A stretch of DNA of 64,000 bases from Methylophaga sulfidovorans. Its GTDB lineage: Bacteria; Pseudomonadota; Gammaproteobacteria; Nitrosococcales; Methylophagaceae. The notes beneath the pieces are model-generated. The model worked only from the letters and a program-made list of their open reading frames with translations, did not search any database and was not told the DNA's origin. Each line of letters starts with the position of its first letter. The stretch's first letter is position 1. Shown in pieces: positions 1-9,017 of this stretch. The stretch spans positions 1-64,000 of the forward strand of contig NZ_FOSH01000017.1 of NCBI RefSeq assembly GCF_900114205.1, given 5' to 3'. Made by a program: the position numbers and the translations under genes.

Positions 1-1214
<1,214 letters not shown>

Positions 1215-1266
1215 TTGTATAAGAAATTATGACTTCAAATCATTGTTCAAACTTGGTAGCAATTTA

Positions 1267-2375
1267 ATGGAATCGATTATAAAACATGAAATAACTTTGT
1301 TTGATTTTTTGAGGGGATGGGCGGCTCTTTTTGTGTTTTATCATCATGCAGCTATTTTGGGGGCGGGCCCGTTTTTTTAAGTGGCCGTATTGGACAAGAG
1401 GCTGTTAATGCATTTATGTTAGCGTCGGGCTTCTTAATTTATTTCCAAGCATCTATTAGTAAGAGCTACGAGGGAATGACGACTTTCAATGGTGTTAAAA
1501 ACTTCTATATAAGAAGATATTTTAGGATAGCCCCTGCATATTATGTTGCATTAATAGTTACATTATTTGTTGCTGGTTATCTTGGAGAAGCTAGGGAAGG
1601 AATTGCACAGATTCTGCCTCATACAATGACTAGTATGGAAAGATATTATATAGAACAGCCTATAAAAAACTTATTTTTTCATCTTTCATTCGTTTTCGGG
1701 TTACTACCAGAGTATGCTTTTAGTACGCCATTACCAGACTGGAGTTTAGGTTTGGAAATGCAGTTTTATTTGATTTTTCCAGTCTTATTTATTTTTTTGC
1801 GTAAGCACTTTCTTATTTTTATTATCCTTTCTATCTTAGTAATGCAGGCCATTCTGAGAATTTCATATCACTTTGATATTCATTATCCAATGCCAAGTTT
1901 TTTACCAATAAAGTTTCATAATTTTGCTGCAGGTATGATTCTCGCGCATTTATTATTAGAGGGAAAAAATTACTCACGTATCTACTCTATATTCTTAGTT
2001 TTGATCACCGCGTTGATTGCTTATAAACTCAACCGAACATTACATATTTCAATATTGTTCTTATTTTCTTGGTGGTGGGTATGTGTACCGCATAATGAAA
2101 ACAATAGGCTAATTAAGACAATTGCAGCTATTTTCAGACATAACTCTTCAAAGTTTCTCGCTGATATATCTTATTCCATTTATATTTTTCATCTGATTTT
2201 TATGTTGCCATTTTTTGCCGTGGCTTTAAGTAACGGCAAACTCGACAATAGCGAATGGATGATATCCACAACAGGATTATTTGTTGGTGTAGCGATTATT
2301 GCCTTTTTTGTATATAGGTTTATTGAATTAAAAGGTATACATTTTGGCAAAAGCCTTGAAAAAAGAACTCAATGA
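1267..2375 (+). pseudogene. acyltransferase_3 family protein with a frameshift at a T7 tract
   Basis: This is a second membrane O-acyltransferase. An ATG at 1267 opens a frame reading ITLFDFLRGWAALFVFYHH, the family's N-terminal helix with the catalytic-type His, but it stops at TAA 1378-1380. The rest (AGPVFLSGRIG...NAFMLASGFL...) continues in another frame to 2375. The switch lies in a run of seven T (1372-1378); eight T would restore one protein of about 370 residues. The downstream frame alone, from ATG 1317, lacks the correct N-terminus. The break may be real decay, reversible slippage (phase variation), or a sequencing error. About ten hydrophobic segments are visible, with an R-R-Y-F-R-I-A-P loop after the second. 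Confidence 0.8.
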
Positions 2376-2389
2376 TATGAGTTCTTTTT
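2360..2389. terminator. bidirectional intrinsic terminator
   Basis: A perfect 12-bp inverted repeat (AAAAAGAACTCA at 2360-2371, TGAGTTCTTTTT at 2378-2389) has a 6-base loop and A/T runs at both outer edges. It overlaps the acyltransferase stop codon and lies 12 bases from the stop of the leftward UPF0210 gene, so it can serve both converging units. Confidence 0.85.
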
Positions 2390-2401
2390 CATAATTCACA
2401 T

Positions 2402-3775
2402 TTAGTTAACCAGACTTTGTATTGGTGATGGTATACGGCCGCCGAGGCGGACAAAACGGTTTTCATGGCTTCCCATATTGACGGCCATGACTGGACCTTC
2501 ACCTAATAAACCACCATAAACAACATGATCACCTGCTTTTTTACCTGGTGCAGGTATAAGGCGTGCTGCAGTGGTTTTTTTGTTGATAACACCAATAGCC
2601 ATTTCATCTGCAATAATGGCTGAAATCATTTCTGCAGAGGTGTCGCCAGGTATTGCCACCATATCAAGTCCTACAGAACATACGGCTGTCATGGCTTCCA
2701 GTTTTTCTAATGATAAAGTGCCATTCACTGCTGAATCAGCAATAGTTAAATCTTCACAAACCGGAATAAAGGCACCACTCAGCCCACCGACATGTGAGCT
2801 GGCAAAGGCGCCGCCTTTTTTAACGGCATCATTCAGCATAGATAAAAAGGCAGTACTGCCTGGTGCGCCTATCGCCGGTAAACCAATAGCCTCAAAAATC
2901 TCACCGACGCTATCGTTTTTATTTGGTGTCGGTGCCAGAGACAAATCGACAATACCAAACGGTAAACCTAATAACTGAGCGACTTCGCGGCCAACTAATT
3001 CGCCAGCCCGTGTGAGGCGTGCTGCGGTTTGTTTGATGACATCGGCTGCACGGCTTAAGTCCATACCATCTTCTTCTTTGAGTGCACGCTCCAGGGCCGC
3101 TTTGACCACGCCAGGACCACTGACACCCACACTCACAACAGCATCGGCTTCACCTATGCCAAGATATGCACCAGCCATAAAAGGGACGTCTTGCGGAATA
3201 TTAGCAAACACAACCAGTTTTGCTGCTGCCAGGCCATCATCTTTTGCTGTCATCTCAGCGGCTTGTTTGATGGTGACGCCCATATCTTTGATGGCATCCA
3301 TATTGATACCGGCACGGGTGCTGGCGACATTGACTGAGGAGCAGACGCGTTGGCTTTCGGTTAAGGCTTGAGGAATGGCATTTATGAGAGCTCTGTCACC
3401 ATGAGTCATGCCTTTTTCCACCAGAGCAGTGAATCCACCAATAAAGTCGATACCCAACTCAGCGGCAGCTTTATCAAGAGTAAGTGCAATTTCCACCATT
3501 TGATCAGAATTGAAAGGGGCAGCAACCACACCGATAGGGCTGATAGAGATCCGTTTATTAGCGACTTCGATACCGTAGCGTCTTTCAATACGATGACAAG
3601 TACTGACAAGATTGCCTGCAATACGGGTGATTTTGTCGTAGATTTTACGTTTAAAGGTATTAATGTCATCACTGACACAATCAGCCAGACTGATCCCTAC
3701 GGTCACAGTACGTAAATCCAGATTCTCTTCACGTACCATTTGTAAGGTAGAAATAATGTCTTTGGGATTAATCAT
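2402..3775 (-). CDS. UPF0210 / DUF711 family protein (PFL-like)
   Basis: This 457-residue cytoplasmic protein of the conserved UPF0210 (DUF711) family has no signal peptide or membrane segments. Family hallmarks visible are the N-terminal I-x-x-T-x-x-M stretch, the R-I-S-I-S-P-I block near residue 75, the Gly-rich V-S-V-G-V-S-G-P-G-V segment near 215, and the C-terminal D-M-V-A-I-P-G-D-T-S block near 375. Length matches the family (~450). The fold is related to glycyl-radical enzymes, but no radical-Gly motif is apparent and the biochemical role is unknown. The upstream neighbour, 39 bases away on the same strand, is an ACT-domain protein. UPF0210 genes are often beside ACT-domain genes, so the two probably act together, perhaps sensing an amino acid or related ligand. 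Confidence 0.9.
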   Translation of the reverse strand: MINPKDIISTLQMVREENLDLRTVTVGISLADCVSDDINTFKRKIYDKITRIAGNLVSTCHRIERRYGIEVANKRISISPIGVVAAPFNSDQMVEIALTLDKAAAELGIDFIGGFTALVEKGMTHGDRALINAIPQALTESQRVCSSVNVASTRAGINMDAIKDMGVTIKQAAEMTAKDDGLAAAKLVVFANIPQDVPFMAGAYLGIGEADAVVSVGVSGPGVVKAALERALKEEDGMDLSRAADVIKQTAARLTRAGELVGREVAQLLGLPFGIVDLSLAPTPNKNDSVGEIFEAIGLPAIGAPGSTAFLSMLNDAVKKGGAFASSHVGGLSGAFIPVCEDLTIADSAVNGTLSLEKLEAMTAVCSVGLDMVAIPGDTSAEMISAIIADEMAIGVINKKTTAARLIPAPGKKAGDHVVYGGLLGEGPVMAVNMGSHENRFVRLGGRIPSPIQSLVN

Positions 3776-3814
3776 TTTATGTCCTGATTTGAACGGGTAA
3801 GAATATAACGGCGA

Positions 3815-4381
3815 TTAATTAAGTATATTGCTTACGGAATCAAAAATTTTACGATGTTGCACACTGACTTCCAGATCCAGTCGTTGTGAGATTTCTACAA
3901 ACGCATCACGTAAATCATTCATGATCGTGGCTTTAGGTACATCAATTTCAAATACCATCAAATTATCCATAGGGTTTTTACCCCCCTTGAAAATGGCTTG
4001 CATATTGGTGATATTCACACCGTGTTTATAGAGTTGTCCAGCCACTTCAGCCACAATGCCCTGACGATCTGGCCCAATGACCGTCACAATATAGGGTTGA
4101 ACCTCTGGTTTATTTTGATACCAGTCGGAAGCTTCTTCATTCCATGGATGTACACGAATAAACAGTCCCATGTTATTGCATGCATTTTCTAATGCTGTCT
4201 GAAGTTCTTCCGCTTTTTCATCATGGGGAACATCAACAAGCAGCAGGGCGCCGAATACTGAATTGAGAAGGGTCTGACTCAGGTTTTCAATATTGCCATT
4301 GCGCTGATTAATCACATCTGCAATAACGGCCATAATTCCAGGCTGATCACTTCCCAGAACAGAAATTAATACTTTATTCAT
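3815..4381 (-). CDS. double ACT-domain protein, GcvR-like
   Basis: The 188-residue soluble protein is built of two ACT ligand-binding domains. The first (residues ~3-75) opens with L-I-S-V-L-G-S-D-Q-P-G-I; the second (~95-175) has V-T-V-I-G-P-D-R-Q-G-I-V-A-E-V. Both D-x-P/R-G-I turns are the usual amino-acid-binding signature. Architecture and length resemble GcvR, the glycine cleavage repressor partner, but no gcvA or gcv genes are nearby. It is probably cotranscribed with the downstream UPF0210 gene. The single-ACT UPF0237 proteins usually paired with UPF0210 are about 90 residues, so this is a doubled form or a GcvR relative in that place. It ends 33 bases after a stretch with no obvious hairpin. 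Confidence 0.8.
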   Translation of the reverse strand: MNKVLISVLGSDQPGIMAVIADVINQRNGNIENLSQTLLNSVFGALLLVDVPHDEKAEELQTALENACNNMGLFIRVHPWNEEASDWYQNKPEVQPYIVTVIGPDRQGIVAEVAGQLYKHGVNITNMQAIFKGGKNPMDNLMVFEIDVPKATIMNDLRDAFVEISQRLDLEVSVQHRKIFDSVSNILN

Positions 4382-4453
4382 TTTTCACCTTAGAGATGTT
4401 TGCAGGATCGAGCGTGTTATATGATCGCAATATTATTGATCATAAACAAATAC

Positions 4454-4479
4454 AAAAATGCCGGGATAAGTCCCGGCAT
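4454..4479 (-). terminator. intrinsic terminator of the opgG-pmp3 unit
   Basis: A perfect 9-bp stem (ATGCCGGGA 4458-4466 / TCCCGGCAT 4471-4479) with a 4-base loop is followed, on the minus strand, by five T (4454-4458 read as A on plus). It lies 57 bases past the Pmp3 stop codon and closes the leftward unit. Confidence 0.85.
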
Positions 4480-4501
4480 CAAAACACTTCGATTTTGACG
4501 T

Positions 4502-4525
4502 GATGCCGTGACATCAAACGGCATC
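4502..4525 (-). other. second hairpin downstream of pmp3
   Basis: An 8-bp perfect inverted repeat (GATGCCGT / ACGGCATC) with an 8-base loop sits between the Pmp3 stop and the terminator. It lacks its own U-run. It shares a GATGCCG arm sequence with the terminator hairpin, so alternative pairing between the two is possible. It may protect the 3' end of the mRNA. Confidence 0.45.
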
Positions 4526-4535
4526 ATACTCCTTA

Positions 4536-4694
4536 TTAACGCTTGGCAATAATCCATACTGCATGAACAATACCTGGAATATAACCAAGAATAGTCAGCA
4601 GGATATTCAGCCAGAAAGCACCACCAAAGCCGACTTGTAGGAATACCCCAAGTGGTGGCAACAAAATAGCAATCAGAATTCGTATTAAGTCCAT
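4536..4694 (-). CDS. Pmp3/YqaE family small membrane proteolipid
   Basis: This 52-residue protein starts at ATG 4694 (MDLIRILIAILLPPLGVFLQ) and ends WIIAKR. Two hydrophobic segments (residues ~3-20 and ~28-49) flank a short Gly-rich loop (VGFGGAFW). The P-P-L-G-V and I-L-G-Y-I-P-G signatures are those of the Pmp3/YqaE/UPF0057 family, and the size is the family norm. In yeast and plants such proteins affect membrane potential and salt tolerance; in E. coli yqaE is a stress-induced gene. An A-G-G-G-A-G-like ribosome site (GGGAGTTATT on the minus strand) precedes the start. It is the last gene of the opgGH unit, 31 bases after the DUF4112 gene, which suits a link to osmotic stress. Confidence 0.92.
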   Translation of the reverse strand: MDLIRILIAILLPPLGVFLQVGFGGAFWLNILLTILGYIPGIVHAVWIIAKR

Positions 4695-4725
4695 AATAAC
4701 TCCCTTTTATTGATAGTTGTTTTTC

Positions 4726-5187
4726 TCAGTATGATTGAAACAATGCCGTCCAGATTAAGCTGATAATCCAACCGACAAAGGCTACCGCAAGGCCAATCAT
4801 TGTGACTAATATGAGAATAATAGCGATATTTTCCAGCAATGTTTTACGATACACCTGCCGGGGTTGTTGCTCATACTCGCTAAGTAGAGCGACATTTCTC
4901 CGGTTCGCTTTCCAGACAAAATCAAAAACATCACCGATGACTGGAATAGCACCCAAGGTGGTATCAATTAACATATTGATAGCCATTTTTAACAAAATTG
5001 TTTTTGGGGCTCCTATCTGATGAGCCTGATAAATAATGACACTGGAAAGCAGGCCACCAATAAAATCACCAAAGCCAGGAATAAGGCCGATAAAGCCATC
5101 AGCACCGATTTTATAGCCACCCGGTAAGGTAATAGATTCATCTAAAAACCAGCTGAGTCGGTGTATAAAGCGTTTTCGATTATTCAT
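4726..5187 (-). CDS. DUF4112 inner-membrane protein
   Basis: This 153-residue membrane protein of the DUF4112 family is identified by a Leu-Asp-rich N-terminus (R-L-S-W-F-L-D-E-S-I-x-L-P-G), the G-A-D-G-F-I-G-L-I-P-G-F-G-D repeat motif at ~28-41, and the second related I-P-V-I-G-D-V-F-D-F-V-W-K-A-N motif at ~80-95. Three or four hydrophobic segments are visible, the last near the C-terminus (I-I-L-I-L-V-T-M-I-G-L-A-V-A). Function is unknown. The ATG overlaps the stop of the upstream lipid kinase gene (ATGA, 4 bases), so the two are translationally coupled. Confidence 0.88.
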   Translation of the reverse strand: MNNRKRFIHRLSWFLDESITLPGGYKIGADGFIGLIPGFGDFIGGLLSSVIIYQAHQIGAPKTILLKMAINMLIDTTLGAIPVIGDVFDFVWKANRRNVALLSEYEQQPRQVYRKTLLENIAIILILVTMIGLAVAFVGWIISLIWTALFQSY

Positions 5188-6092
5188 TTATCTCCACCTT
5201 TAGCCTCTGGAACAACCACATTCAGACTATCGCGTTTGAAACGGTATTGTAATGGTGGTCTGAGTTTGATTAATTCTCCATCTACAGCCACAGTCAGCGA
5301 TTTCTTACGTGAGCGCAGAGTCACTTCCACTTCATCAATAATGGCATTATCGACAAGCTTGGCTTTAGTTAAGGGATCAATTCCCATCAACATGGCACTA
5401 AAAACGAGTTTGATGACTGACCAGCTACTGTGGCAACGAATAACGATAAGGTGCAGACCTTCACGACCATCGGGTTTAACCTGGCCTACTGATGGGATTT
5501 GAAGATCGCGCTCACCAACACCAACAAATACTAGCGGTGTTTTGATTTTTTGTTCATTCAGAATAATGTGAGTATGACGAAAATGATAGAGCCTTCTGAT
5601 ACCCGCCAATATGCTGGCCGTCATATATTGCATCTTTCGTTCGAGATATTCACGGGTACGAACAAAAGTCACATAGGCACCAACGGAGCTTGTGTTAAGA
5701 AATATCTGATTATTAACATAAGCAACATGGGTGCTGGCTACCTTACCGTGCATAGCAAGTTCGATTGCTGATGAGATATCGGTCGGGATGAGCAAACGCT
5801 GGGCAAAATGGTTGAGCGTGCCACCCGGAATAATCGCCATTTCTGTCTCAGTGTCCGTGAGTATTCCAGCGGCTAAAGCCAGCGTACCATCACCACCAGA
5901 TACGATAACGCGTTTATGTCCATCATCAATAGCGGTCTGAATAGCCACTTGCATATCAGAGGCTAATAGCGTGTGGACAGTAATATCGTCTCGTCCTGCT
6001 AAGCTATTTATAACAGCCTCGGCACTGCCAGCATGTTTATTCACAAAAACGGGTATTTTGAGGGCAGGGGTTTCGCCCTGATTATGTTTCAT
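5184..6092 (-). CDS. diacylglycerol kinase-family lipid kinase
   Basis: A 302-residue soluble or peripheral lipid kinase of the DAGK_cat/LCB5/YegS family phosphorylates diacylglycerol-type or related lipids with ATP. Visible motifs are the N-terminal strand I-P-V-F-V-N-K-H-A-G-S, the nucleotide-binding V-S-G-G-D-G-T at ~65, and I-P-G-G-T-L-N-H-F-A at ~90-99, all hallmark positions. I chose ATG 6092: it starts just before the conserved domain and overlaps the upstream gene by 11 bases, while a longer frame would run 89 bases into that gene. It overlaps the DUF4112 start by 4 bases. In E. coli, glucan decoration releases diacylglycerol that needs rephosphorylation, so a kinase in an opgGH unit is suggestive. 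Confidence 0.88.
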   Translation of the reverse strand: MKHNQGETPALKIPVFVNKHAGSAEAVINSLAGRDDITVHTLLASDMQVAIQTAIDDGHKRVIVSGGDGTLALAAGILTDTETEMAIIPGGTLNHFAQRLLIPTDISSAIELAMHGKVASTHVAYVNNQIFLNTSSVGAYVTFVRTREYLERKMQYMTASILAGIRRLYHFRHTHIILNEQKIKTPLVFVGVGERDLQIPSVGQVKPDGREGLHLIVIRCHSSWSVIKLVFSAMLMGIDPLTKAKLVDNAIIDEVEVTLRSRKKSLTVAVDGELIKLRPPLQYRFKRDSLNVVVPEAKGGDK

Positions 6093-6876
6093 ACCATTGC
6101 CCGTTCTTGCGATGAAAAGCCTGTGATTGTGATAGCTGAAATTCACCTTGGTGCCAATGGTGACGGGCAATAGTTAAACTGTGTTTGTCACCTTGAATAA
6201 GGTTAAAACTATTTGGGGTGTCTGGTAGAAGTCTGTCCGATGTTGTGGTGCCAGCATGAGAGATAATCATGCCATTCATCACATGACAATAATCGAGATG
6301 CACATGGCCACTGAGTATGACATCAAGACCACTGCCTTTAAACGAAGCCAATGCGTGATCGCGACCACCAATTAGATGCCGTGCTTCATATTGTGGTGGT
6401 AACCAGAAGGGGTGGTGGGCGACAAGCAGTTGCAGTTGATCTTGAGGTGCATGACTTATCTGCTGCGTTACGTGCTGTATTTGGGAAGGGCTGATTCGCC
6501 CTCTGGACCAATCCATATAAAAACCGGCTTTTCTGGCGGTGTTAATGCCAATAAGCTGGTAATTCTCAGCAGAAAACTGAGACTCTAAGTCAGACTGAAT
6601 CCATTTTTTCCAATTACGCCATGGCCAAAAAAAACGTTCCACAATCCGGAATGTGCTCAGGTCGTGATTACCAGGAACAATAAAATAAGGTGTCTTGAGA
6701 GAGTTAAGAAAGTCGGCTGCTTGCTGATATTCTTTTGATGTTGCACGTTGGGTCAGATCACCACTGATAATAATCATTTCAGGCGTTAAAGTGCGAATAC
6801 TACGTCCTAAGCCTTCTAAGACATCAGTCAGAATACGTCCAAAGTGTAAGTCGGATATATGTAAAAGTGTTGTCAT
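6082..6876 (-). CDS. calcineurin-like metallophosphoesterase
   Basis: This 264-residue cytoplasmic phosphoesterase carries all metal-ligand motifs of the family: S-D-L-H-F-G (residues ~8-13), S-G-D-L-T-Q-R at ~38-44, P-G-N-H-D at ~67-71, H-H-P-F at ~154, and G-H-V-H-L-D at ~195. It resembles the 3',5'-cyclic AMP phosphodiesterase (CpdA) and UDP-diacylglucosamine/phospholipid-hydrolase branch, but the substrate cannot be told from sequence. It lies 26 bases after opgH and overlaps the lipid kinase downstream, so it is part of the same transcript. A role in removing phosphate from a lipid or sugar intermediate is only inference. Confidence 0.88.
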   Translation of the reverse strand: MTTLLHISDLHFGRILTDVLEGLGRSIRTLTPEMIIISGDLTQRATSKEYQQAADFLNSLKTPYFIVPGNHDLSTFRIVERFFWPWRNWKKWIQSDLESQFSAENYQLIGINTARKAGFYMDWSRGRISPSQIQHVTQQISHAPQDQLQLLVAHHPFWLPPQYEARHLIGGRDHALASFKGSGLDVILSGHVHLDYCHVMNGMIISHAGTTTSDRLLPDTPNSFNLIQGDKHSLTIARHHWHQGEFQLSQSQAFHRKNGQWYET

Positions 6877-6902
6877 AGGAGGCTAAGCACTAGTTTGTTG
6901 GT

Positions 6903-9017
6903 TTAATCATGATGTTTGACCAATCCATGCGTTTTGAGTTGTTTAACCGCTGATTCTTGAGATAGCAAGGCGATCAATTCAACGGGTTCCAGTGTCTTTT
7001 CCAGTTGTTGTAAAGAGGATGCATGTCTGATTTTCCACTCAGCCGTCACTGTCGGGGCGTGGAATTCATCGGTCTTCGGAGCATCGATTAACGGTAATTG
7101 AGCCAGATGCCATTTACAGAGTCCGGCATGTTGATCCAGAGAAATAAGTGGCGAATGAACAGGTTCTTGAGGAGGCGTCTTTTTGATCTGTTCAAGTAGA
7201 CTTTTTACGATGGCGCTTGGGCGTTTTTCTTCTGGTGCCCGCAGCATACCAAAAATCGTAAAAGGTCTTGCCCGCTTGGCTCCTCCACTTAACCATGAGA
7301 GAGGAATAGACAACATAAGTCCGCCGGATATAGGTAATAACCAATAAAACATTTCGATGCTTAAGCTATAAGAAATACCTGCCAGAATAAAACCAAACAG
7401 AGTATGCCCACGATGTGCACGGGTCACTTGTCCTAAACTCAGGGCGCCATCATCACGCGATTGAGGGTTCCAGCCACTATCTCTACCCATAAGGATATGA
7501 CAGACCACGCCAAACTGAGCAACCATCAAAATGGGTGCATAAAGTGCTGACATGAGGGTTTCGAGCAGCGTGCTAAACGTCAGCAGAATTGGTCCACCAA
7601 ATTGTTTGCAACGCCGCCAGTTTACTAAAGCGGCAAACCAGCCAAAGAATTTCGGTGCCAGAACAATCGCCATAGAGACTACAAATAAATCGAGTGCCCG
7701 CTCAGCATCAAATACTGGCCAGAGAGGGAAGAGTGATGGATTAGCAAAATATTCGGGGCGAACGAACTGAGCCTGAATAGCAATGGCCAAACCGACCATG
7801 ATTAATGATAACCAGAGCACGGCACTTAGGTATGACATCATGCCAGAAAAAATATGCAGTCTGGTTGGGAAAGCTAAATCATGAGCGAGCAAAATACGAC
7901 CGTGTTGCAAGTTACCCTGACACCAGCGACGGTCACGCACAATTACATCGGTTAATGAAGGCGGTGCTTCTTCATAAGAGTGCTGAATATCGGTGTCGAA
8001 TCTGACTCCCCAGCCGGCACGACGTAATAAAGCGGCTTCAATAAAGTCATGACTGAGGATATGACCACCAAAAGGAGCTTTACCCGGCAATATCGGTAAT
8101 GAACACGATTCAGCAAAAGCCCGGGTACGGATAATCGCATTATGTCCCCAGAAGTTAGAAGACAGACCATGCCAGGCAGCCAGACCTTCAGCATAAATAG
8201 GGCCAAAGCAATGATTGGCAAATTGTTGTAACTTACCATACAGGCTGCTGGCACTAATCAGGGTGGGTAATGTCTGGATTAGGCCAACACCGGGGGCTGC
8301 TGCCAGTCTGCGGGATAATGTCAACATGCTTTGTGCACTCATCAGACTGTCAGCATCAAGCACGATCATGGCGTCATAAGCGCCGCCCCAGTTAGTAACC
8401 CAATGTGCGATATTACCTGCTTTACGTTCCTGATTATTGGCACGGCGACGATAATAAACAGGGCAGTCCTCATGCTGAGATTCAAATAATTCAATAAACG
8501 CTTTTTCTTCTGCGAGCCATGCACCTGCCTGATTGGTATCACTTAAAATAAAAAAGGCATATTTGCCTGGCGCCAGTTTTAATAAATCCTCACGCATCGC
8601 TTTTATGGCTGCCACAATCCGGCCGGGCTCTTCTTTGTAAACAGGAAATAATATGGCTGTTTTAAATGTTGGGTTGGTCTCGGCTTTTTTGATAAGTCTT
8701 GGTTTAAGGTTAATTAAAAAACCTAAGAAAGCCTGTGAGAAGGCAAATGATATCCAGATAAAATTCAGACTGAATAAAAATAAAAACACCCACTGCAATG
8801 AGGTAATGCTATTAGTGCTGAGCACACCGTGCATTTCTCTAATGCCATAGCCGGATAAGCCGACTGTTACCAGTAAAATAAATAAGCGAGATAGAGTCGT
8901 GCTTAATGAATAAAAAAAGGAGTGTGTGTGCTGACGTAATGCATGACCACGTTCATTAACACGATGACGTGGCATATCCAATGGCGCGTGTTCGGGCAAA
9001 ACTTTGTGTGCTTTCAT
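6903..9017 (-). CDS. opgH: glucans biosynthesis glucosyltransferase H
   Basis: This inner-membrane glycosyltransferase makes the beta-1,2-linked glucose backbone of osmoregulated periplasmic glucans from UDP-glucose. It has 704 residues against ~847 in E. coli, the difference lying at the ends. Two N-terminal membrane segments (~40-110) precede a GT2 domain with V-Y-K-E-E-P (~155), V-L-D-A-D-S (D-x-D, ~222), S-H-D-F-I-E-A (~327) and R-D-R-R-W-C-Q-G-N (the Q/R-x-x-R-W type motif, ~363). Several further membrane helices follow. The start codon overlaps the opgG stop (TAATG), so the pair is coupled. The C-terminal ~110 residues are soluble. Confidence 0.95.
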   Translation of the reverse strand: MKAHKVLPEHAPLDMPRHRVNERGHALRQHTHSFFYSLSTTLSRLFILLVTVGLSGYGIREMHGVLSTNSITSLQWVFLFLFSLNFIWISFAFSQAFLGFLINLKPRLIKKAETNPTFKTAILFPVYKEEPGRIVAAIKAMREDLLKLAPGKYAFFILSDTNQAGAWLAEEKAFIELFESQHEDCPVYYRRRANNQERKAGNIAHWVTNWGGAYDAMIVLDADSLMSAQSMLTLSRRLAAAPGVGLIQTLPTLISASSLYGKLQQFANHCFGPIYAEGLAAWHGLSSNFWGHNAIIRTRAFAESCSLPILPGKAPFGGHILSHDFIEAALLRRAGWGVRFDTDIQHSYEEAPPSLTDVIVRDRRWCQGNLQHGRILLAHDLAFPTRLHIFSGMMSYLSAVLWLSLIMVGLAIAIQAQFVRPEYFANPSLFPLWPVFDAERALDLFVVSMAIVLAPKFFGWFAALVNWRRCKQFGGPILLTFSTLLETLMSALYAPILMVAQFGVVCHILMGRDSGWNPQSRDDGALSLGQVTRAHRGHTLFGFILAGISYSLSIEMFYWLLPISGGLMLSIPLSWLSGGAKRARPFTIFGMLRAPEEKRPSAIVKSLLEQIKKTPPQEPVHSPLISLDQHAGLCKWHLAQLPLIDAPKTDEFHAPTVTAEWKIRHASSLQQLEKTLEPVELIALLSQESAVKQLKTHGLVKHHD

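Noticed and set aside
2571-3715. Three consecutive plus-strand open frames of 115-135 codons
   Set aside because: They lie antisense to the strongly conserved UPF0210 gene, resemble no family, and have the low-complexity Ser/Thr/Pro make-up of reversed coding DNA.
6093-6170. N-terminal 26-codon extension of the lipid kinase
   Set aside because: It lies entirely within the upstream phosphoesterase coding sequence and precedes the conserved kinase N-terminus.
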